This document shows, one piece after another, positions 1 through 4,491 of a stretch of 6,198 nt of DNA (the first letter of the stretch is position 1; each line of letters opens with the position of its first letter). The stretch spans positions 1 to 6,198 of the forward strand of contig JAZGAA010000028.1 of the NCBI GenBank assembly GCA_036444215.1, given 5' to 3'. The position numbers and the translations under genes were made by a program. The notes under the pieces are model-generated. The model worked only from the letters and a program-made list of their open reading frames with translations, was not told the origin of the DNA and did no database searches. Source of the stretch: CAJVXI01 sp036444215 (GTDB lineage Bacteria > Patescibacteriota > Minisyncoccia > UBA6257 > UBA9933).

Positions 1-2
1 GT

Positions 3-584
3 TTTAAAATTTCATTTTCCATTTTTATTATTATCGTTTTAGGATCGGCATTTTTTATTTATCAGCAAAATAATAAAACAGATTTAAGTTATCAAATTGG
101 CAAATTAGATATTCACATCAGCGAGGTTGACGGTTTTATAATTAAAGAGAATAATATAAAAGATAACATCCAAAATATTTTTGCCGAAAAAGAAAAAGAA
201 AAAATTAAATTAAAAATTATTTCTGCTCTCAGTCAAGAAAAGGCGGACGAATATGTAAACCAGCAAACAATTATACTGGAAGGACTGTTTGAGCCAAAAC
301 TTCCCCCTTATCCTGAATTCCTAACTAAAGAAGCGGCTTGTCCTGAAAAATTTAAGCCGATTCTCAATAACAGCGATTTTGGCAAATATTATTTGCTTTA
401 CGCGGGAGCAAGATTTGGCTACGGAGTTTGTTCGGAAGATTTGATAAAATACAAAGCAGTCCTTGGATTTTTTTATTGCTCTAATACACAGCGAATTTAT
501 AAAATAGAATATTTTATACCAAATAATATAAGGTCAAATTTTAACTCAATAGAAAAAATTATTAATTCATTTAACTGCCTATAA
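3..584 (+). CDS. Membrane-anchored protein of unknown function, 5'-partial
   Basis: An open frame runs from the left edge to a TAA at 582-584, giving 193 visible residues. No ATG lies before the hydrophobic segment, so the start is outside the window, probably by only a few codons. A Met/TTG start at 393 would discard the anchor and most of the open frame. The visible N-terminus (about residues 4-20, FSIFIIIVLGSAFFIY) is a single membrane anchor or uncleaved signal. The rest is a polar, extracytoplasmic-looking domain with a Lys/Glu-rich stretch (about residues 61-71) and four Cys at visible positions 113, 143, 159 and 192, which could form disulfides. I do not recognise the family. The TAA is followed at once by a second in-frame TAA, and the next gene starts 5 nt later, so co-transcription with the two phosphatase-like genes is likely. 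A role in the same envelope process is inference only. Confidence 0.7.
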   Translation, partial: FKISFSIFIIIVLGSAFFIYQQNNKTDLSYQIGKLDIHISEVDGFIIKENNIKDNIQNIFAEKEKEKIKLKIISALSQEKADEYVNQQTIILEGLFEPKLPPYPEFLTKEAACPEKFKPILNNSDFGKYYLLYAGARFGYGVCSEDLIKYKAVLGFFYCSNTQRIYKIEYFIPNNIRSNFNSIEKIINSFNCL

Positions 585-589
585 TAAAA

Positions 590-2560
590 ATGAAACGAAT
601 AATTATTTTAACAGTTATCGTTGTGGTCGCTATTTTGGGATTTTTTTATTTTTATGAGCAGGCGCCGGCTAAGGCTACAAAACTTTATTGGTTTATTCCC
701 GACGGGGTTCGAGCCGAGCCGGATATTTTTACCATTTATAAATGGGCCGAAGAGGGGAAACTGCCCAATATTAAAAAATTAATGGAGCAAGGCGCCTACG
801 GTTATTCTATTCCTGATTTTCCTTCGCATACCCCGACCAATTTTGCTTCATTATTTACCGGCGCTCATCCAATAGTTCACGGCGTGGCTGACGGCCCAAT
901 GCATACTGAAGGAGCGCCTTTAGCCAAACCGTCAGTCAAGGGTTTTGCTTCAACCGCTAAAAAAGTAGACCCTATTTGGACGATTTTAGAGAATATCGGC
1001 AAAAAAGTTGCTTTACTTTCAATTCCCGGCTCCACTCCGCCGGAATTAAAGCAGGGGATTACTATCAGAGGTCGTTGGGGCGGCTGGGGAGCTGACACAC
1101 CGGCAATTGTTTTTGAACCCAAAGAAAAACTTGCCGAGAGAAAAGAAGCCGGCAAGGCCTTCCGTCTATTTTATCTTGGGCAAAAATTAACTCAGTTTAT
1201 TGATAAATCATCGGCTTTTGGCTGGCAGGACGCGCCTGAGTCATTCAGTCAGGCGTATGAAATAAAAATGGAAAATTACGGCTTATTGATTTACGCTTAC
1301 ATTTTTGACTCAACTGATGACAATACCCAAAATTACGATTCCGTAAGATTTTCTTTAGATAAAGAAAGCGAATTAGTTACTTTGGGGCCGGGTGTTTGGA
1401 GTGATTGGAAAGACGTGGTTTTAAAATGGAAAGAACAAGAATTTGATTCCAACGTGAAAATAAAAGTAATTAAACTCTGGGATTCCGGGAATTTTAGAAT
1501 TCGGTTTTTCTTCAACAACATCAACAAGTTTATAACCGAACCGTCGGAAGTGGCTGCTGAAATAACGGAAAACATCGGCCCAATGGTTGATTTTGTTGAT
1601 AACTGGCCGGCTCAGCTTATTTACGAAGATGAAGACAAAGATACGTTTTTTGAGGAGGTTAAAGACAGTTTGGCTTGGCATAAAAAGGCGGCTGGATTTA
1701 TTATGAAAAAATACAGCCCTGATGTTTTTATTCAGGACGTCTATACTCCCAATCAAATGCTTGAAGCCAGATGGTGGCATAGAAATGTTGATAAGAACAG
1801 ACCGGATTATGACGAAAAAAGAGCCAAAGATGCCTGGGATGATATTCTGGTAATGTATCAGGGACTTGACGCTATTATCGGCGAAGCAATGAAAAACGCT
1901 GATAAGGAAACTTTAATTGTGTTTTCTTCAGACCATGGAGTTATTCCTTTATACAAACAAGTAAGATTAAATAATCTGTTTGCCAAAAAGGGCTGGCTGA
2001 AATTTACTATTAATGAGGAAACCGGCGAACCGGCTATTAACTGGGAAAAGACAAAAGTTGTTTTTCTGAAAATGGTTAGTGTTTATATCAATCCCAATGG
2101 ATTAGCCGGCGACTGGACTCGCGGCTCCGGTCCTGAATACGAAGTATTAAGAGACGAGGTGGCTAAGGCAATTTCCGAACTTGAAGATGATAATGGAATA
2201 AAACCGTTGGTTCAAGCAATAAAATGGGAAAATGCGCCAAAATATTTTGAATTGCCAACCGATAGAGTAGGCGACCTTGTTTTGGAAACTACTCCGGGCT
2301 ATCAATGGTGGGAAGAAGTAACTAAAGATATGGAAATTTTTACGATTCCTCTTGGTTCCGGTTATAAACAAGCGGTTAACGCCAAAACAACCAAAGGAAT
2401 GTGGACACCGTTTATAATTGTCGGTCCGGGAGTAAAAGCGGGAGTTCAATTAAAAGAGCCGATTAGCCATATTGACCAAATGCCGACTATTCTTAATCTT
2501 CTTGACGTTGAAATTCCTAATTATGTTCAGGGCAGTGTTCTTTCTGAGATTTTGGAATGA
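590..2560 (+). CDS. Membrane-anchored alkaline phosphatase superfamily phosphohydrolase (type I phosphodiesterase/nucleotide pyrophosphatase-like)
   Basis: A 656-residue protein. Residues 3-22 form an N-terminal anchor, which places the enzyme outside the cytoplasmic membrane. AlkP-superfamily landmarks follow in order: the first metal-binding Asp in FIPDG (D38); the nucleophile segment SHTPTNFASLFTG, where T81 occupies the nucleophile position ten residues before G91 and N84 matches the NPP Asn; a GPGVWSDW element (266-273) in a beta-rich insertion, as in predicted AP-superfamily phosphohydrolases of the COG3379 kind; D383 in QDVYTPNQ; SSDHG (D448, H449); and the closing HIDQMPTILNLL (627-638). 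The expected chemistry is hydrolysis of a phosphate mono- or diester through a phospho-threonine intermediate; the substrate is unknown. No His stands four residues after D383 (P387 is there), and K602 (TTKGMW) is where the last zinc His would be expected, so the second metal site may be absent or rebuilt. The ATG at 590 has no Shine-Dalgarno. The TGA overlaps the next start, and an in-frame TAA follows directly. Confidence 0.88.
   Translation: MKRIIILTVIVVVAILGFFYFYEQAPAKATKLYWFIPDGVRAEPDIFTIYKWAEEGKLPNIKKLMEQGAYGYSIPDFPSHTPTNFASLFTGAHPIVHGVADGPMHTEGAPLAKPSVKGFASTAKKVDPIWTILENIGKKVALLSIPGSTPPELKQGITIRGRWGGWGADTPAIVFEPKEKLAERKEAGKAFRLFYLGQKLTQFIDKSSAFGWQDAPESFSQAYEIKMENYGLLIYAYIFDSTDDNTQNYDSVRFSLDKESELVTLGPGVWSDWKDVVLKWKEQEFDSNVKIKVIKLWDSGNFRIRFFFNNINKFITEPSEVAAEITENIGPMVDFVDNWPAQLIYEDEDKDTFFEEVKDSLAWHKKAAGFIMKKYSPDVFIQDVYTPNQMLEARWWHRNVDKNRPDYDEKRAKDAWDDILVMYQGLDAIIGEAMKNADKETLIVFSSDHGVIPLYKQVRLNNLFAKKGWLKFTINEETGEPAINWEKTKVVFLKMVSVYINPNGLAGDWTRGSGPEYEVLRDEVAKAISELEDDNGIKPLVQAIKWENAPKYFELPTDRVGDLVLETTPGYQWWEEVTKDMEIFTIPLGSGYKQAVNAKTTKGMWTPFIIVGPGVKAGVQLKEPISHIDQMPTILNLLDVEIPNYVQGSVLSEILE
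2557..2560 (+). other. ATGA stop/start overlap
   Basis: The ATG of the sulfatase-like gene and the TGA of the phosphohydrolase gene share these four bases. No clear Shine-Dalgarno precedes the ATG (the upstream bases are ctgagattttgga), so translation of the second gene probably depends on ribosomes finishing the first. Coupling is inferred from the geometry. Confidence 0.7.
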
Positions 2561-3978
2561 TAATAAAACCCTTGTCTAAGAGATTTATCTTAATACTTAT
2601 ATTACTTTCGCTTATTTTTGGATTACTCTTTTTTTATGCTTATCAGAATAGATTTAAAGAATCTTCTGATTATTCTTGTCCGGACTGCAACGTGGTAATG
2701 ATTGCTATCACCAATGTGTCAGCCGAACATATGGGAAGTTACGGCTATTTTAGGGATACTACTCCCAATATTGATAAATTCGCCAAAGACAACATCTTTT
2801 TTGAAAATGCCTTTTCACCTGCTTCTTGGACACTCCCGGTTGCCGCTTCTATTTTTACTTCTCAATATCCATTTACTCACGGCGTAATGGATCGCGGAAA
2901 AGACAAGATACTTAACGTTGATATAACTACATTAGCGGAAGAGTTGAAGAATTCCGGATATAATACAGTTGCCTTCACCGGTGGCGGAGATTATAATGCA
3001 ATGCATGGATTAGAAAGGGGCTTTGAGGAATATATAGACAGTGACTACTTTGTCAAACTTAATAATAGATTACCTCTCGCTCTTAAATGGCTTAAAGATA
3101 ACTCTCCGAATAAATTCTTTCTTTTTCTCCAGGGGTTTGACGCTCACTGTCCTTTTAATCCTCCGGATCCTTATAGTTCCTTATTTTTTGAAGATGAATT
3201 TAAATTTAGTATAAAACGAAATTTTTGCATCAGAGGATTTAAATCATCTCCAAAAGAAGAATATACAGCTTATTATTTTCAGCAACGCGACCTTAATCCG
3301 ATTGACCTATCGCAAGATGATATAGATTATTTAATTTCTCAATATGATGGCGAGATTGCTATGGCGGACAATTCCGTAAACGAGTTTTTAAAAGAATTAG
3401 AAAAACTTGGCTTGATGGATAAAACAATTATTATTATTTTATCGGAACACGGAGAAATGTTTGGGAAACACGGCAGGTTTGGCAGGGCCGGCACTAATCG
3501 TGGCACTCTCTATGACGAAGTTCTCCACGTGCCTTTAATTATTAAACATCCTAAAATAAAAGAAGCTAAAAGAATTAACGGTTTGGCGCAATTGATAGAT
3601 GTTATGCCCACTATTTTAGATTTTCTGGACATTCCTTCGCCTGTCCAGTCACAGGGGAAATCTTTAATCCCTCTTATTTATGAAGGTAAAGAAGTTAATG
3701 ATTATGTCTATGCCGGGGCTAAATTTGGACAGGTTGATTTTGAGTATTTTAATCTTCTAAGCGCCAATGAGATGGTTAGGGATAAAGAATGGAAATTGCT
3801 CCGCGAGGTGATTTTTGAAGAATCGCCGCAATTAACATGGGAATTATATAATGTGGCAGAAGACCCGGATGAATTAAATAATCTTATCTCTCAAAGGCCT
3901 GATGTATTTAATAGTTTAAAAGAAAAATTATCTAAGTGGTCTTCAGCAGTTCTTAAAAGTAATAAGACAGAGAATTAG
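2557..3978 (+). CDS. Membrane-anchored sulfatase-family (AlkP superfamily) protein with altered active site
   Basis: A 473-residue protein. Residues 10-29 form an N-terminal membrane anchor, followed by a CPDC pair (C41, C44) just before the first core strand. The sulfatase/phosphotransferase fold is clear: MIAITNVSAEHMGSYGY (48-64), TTPNID (68-73), SWTLPVAASIFTSQYPFTHGV (90-110), FDAHCPFNPPDPY (from 194), SEHGEMFGKHG (296-306), TLYDEVLHVPL (317-327), DVMPTILDFLDIP, and the C-terminal WKLL and ELYNVAEDPDELNNL (429-443). The nucleophile position is Thr (T92), not the Cys or Ser turned into formylglycine, so classical sulfatase activity is unlikely; a phosphatase or phosphoethanolamine/phosphoglycerol-type transferase would be the nearest analogue. 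However, the metal Asp of the usual IDTLRADH is T52, the Asp of SDHG is E297, and the HG before TLYDE is R315-G316. D195, H197 and H298 remain. It may be a pseudoenzyme or bind metal differently. A TAG ends the frame; see the in-frame extension after it. The gene overlaps the upstream phosphohydrolase gene, so the two products probably act in the same compartment. Confidence 0.85.
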   Translation: MIIKPLSKRFILILILLSLIFGLLFFYAYQNRFKESSDYSCPDCNVVMIAITNVSAEHMGSYGYFRDTTPNIDKFAKDNIFFENAFSPASWTLPVAASIFTSQYPFTHGVMDRGKDKILNVDITTLAEELKNSGYNTVAFTGGGDYNAMHGLERGFEEYIDSDYFVKLNNRLPLALKWLKDNSPNKFFLFLQGFDAHCPFNPPDPYSSLFFEDEFKFSIKRNFCIRGFKSSPKEEYTAYYFQQRDLNPIDLSQDDIDYLISQYDGEIAMADNSVNEFLKELEKLGLMDKTIIIILSEHGEMFGKHGRFGRAGTNRGTLYDEVLHVPLIIKHPKIKEAKRINGLAQLIDVMPTILDFLDIPSPVQSQGKSLIPLIYEGKEVNDYVYAGAKFGQVDFEYFNLLSANEMVRDKEWKLLREVIFEESPQLTWELYNVAEDPDELNNLISQRPDVFNSLKEKLSKWSSAVLKSNKTEN

Positions 3979-4038
3979 GAGTCTGTTTCCATACCAGGAA
4001 AATTACTTGAAGAAGCTAAAAAACGCGGCTATTGGTAA
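3979..4038 (+). other. In-frame extension beyond the TAG stop resembling a sulfatase C-terminus
   Basis: Reading on past the TAG (3976-3978) in the same frame gives 19 codons, ESVSIPGKLLEEAKKRGYW, and then TAA at 4036-4038. Many bacterial sulfatases end in an amphipathic helix followed by a Gly-Tyr tail (for example LKxLGY), and KLLEEAKKRGYW fits that style. This suggests the annotated protein may be shortened by a recent nonsense change, or that the TAG is read through. Chance cannot be excluded over 19 codons. Confidence 0.45.
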
Positions 4039-4060
4039 ATATATAATTTCGTCTTATAAT
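4032..4060 (+). promoter_or_regulatory. Sigma70-type promoter for the pilin-like gene
   Basis: A -35 box TTGGTA (4032-4037) and a perfect -10 TATAAT (4055-4060) are separated by exactly 17 bp. Transcription would be expected to start near 4066-4068, at the A of the ATG at 4068, which predicts a leaderless mRNA. Further TATAAT copies lie at 4042-4047 and 4061-4066 but have no matching -35. The region is AT-rich, so chance TATAAT matches are expected; the spacing and -35 favour the middle copy. Confidence 0.55.
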
Positions 4061-4067
4061 TATAATA

Positions 4068-4463
4068 ATGAAAGGGCAAGTAATGCTTTTAACAATTGTG
4101 GTTTTAAGCGGGACAATGCTAACTGTTTCGGCACTGATTGGTTTTTTAATGCTTCATAAAATAAGGCAGTCAACAGATATTGTTAATTCCACAAAAGCAA
4201 TTCTTGCTGCTGACAGCGGCATTGAATGGGAGCTTTATAAATGTTTTAAATGTTATTCAACTGAAATCTGCGATTCGGATTGTCCGGCTCCTTATAATCC
4301 TCCTTATTCAGGACCACAAATGACTAATGATTCTACTGCTTCTACTACCATTATTTTTGATGCCAGTAGTACGCCGGAATCAATTAAATCTATTGGAAAA
4401 GCCGGCAACACAGCCCGGGCTTTCCAAATGATGTTTCAAGGAGCAACTTCAACTCCGCTTTAG
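4068..4463 (+). CDS. PilX/type IV pilin-like protein
   Basis: A 131-residue protein. It opens with MKGQVML and then a long hydrophobic helix (about residues 5-29), the layout of a class III-like or PilX-like prepilin. Cleavage by prepilin peptidase would be expected after G3, but the usual Glu at mature position 5 is missing (Leu there). KIRQSTDIVNSTKAILAADSGIEWELY follows in the place and style of the PilX helix continuation ending in an A-A-D/E-x-G-I-E element (A47-E53), common in small pilin-like proteins of Patescibacteria. Four Cys (59, 62, 68, 72, as CxxC and CxxxC) suggest disulfides or metal binding in the globular part, which is short and Ser/Thr-rich. The likely role is a minor pilin or pseudopilin in a type IV pilus or secretion/uptake machine at the cell surface. 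No other pilus gene is visible. The start has no Shine-Dalgarno and may be leaderless. The stop is TAG, with an in-frame TAA TAA TGA cluster from 4473. ligA begins 28 nt downstream. Confidence 0.75.
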   Translation: MKGQVMLLTIVVLSGTMLTVSALIGFLMLHKIRQSTDIVNSTKAILAADSGIEWELYKCFKCYSTEICDSDCPAPYNPPYSGPQMTNDSTASTTIIFDASSTPESIKSIGKAGNTARAFQMMFQGATSTPL

Positions 4464-4491
4464 ACACTCATCTAATAATGAATTTAACAAG

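Noticed and set aside
393..584. Short protein starting at TTG 393
   Set aside because: The same frame is open back to position 3 and includes a membrane anchor, so 393 is an internal position of a longer gene.
580..585. TATAAT just before the phosphohydrolase gene as a promoter
   Set aside because: No -35 lies 16-18 bp upstream, and the expected start would fall inside the ATG; it overlaps tandem stop codons in AT-rich DNA.
877..2449. Several minus-strand open frames across the phosphohydrolase gene
   Set aside because: They are shadows opposite a gene with clear AlkP-superfamily motifs and show no family features of their own.
2558..2563. Possible UGA-glycine code (Gracilibacteria/SR1 type), since TGA is followed at once by TAA
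   Set aside because: No in-frame TGA occurs inside any of the long genes, and TGA fits as a normal stop in an ATGA overlap.
2824..2890. Formylglycine sulfatase signature
   Set aside because: The nucleophile position is Thr92 and the CxPSR pattern is TLPVA, so formylglycine formation is not expected.
3709..3732. YAGAKFG in the sulfatase-like protein resembling YAGARFG in the first gene
   Set aside because: The match is limited to about seven residues, with no further similarity on either side; taken as chance.
3977..3981. AGGAG resembling a Shine-Dalgarno just after the sulfatase stop
   Set aside because: No ATG, GTG or TTG start follows at a suitable distance with a sustained frame.
3965..3988. 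Inverted repeat as a rho-independent terminator
   Set aside because: The stem is only 7 bp with a G-T pair, AT-rich, has a 10-nt loop, and no T-run follows.
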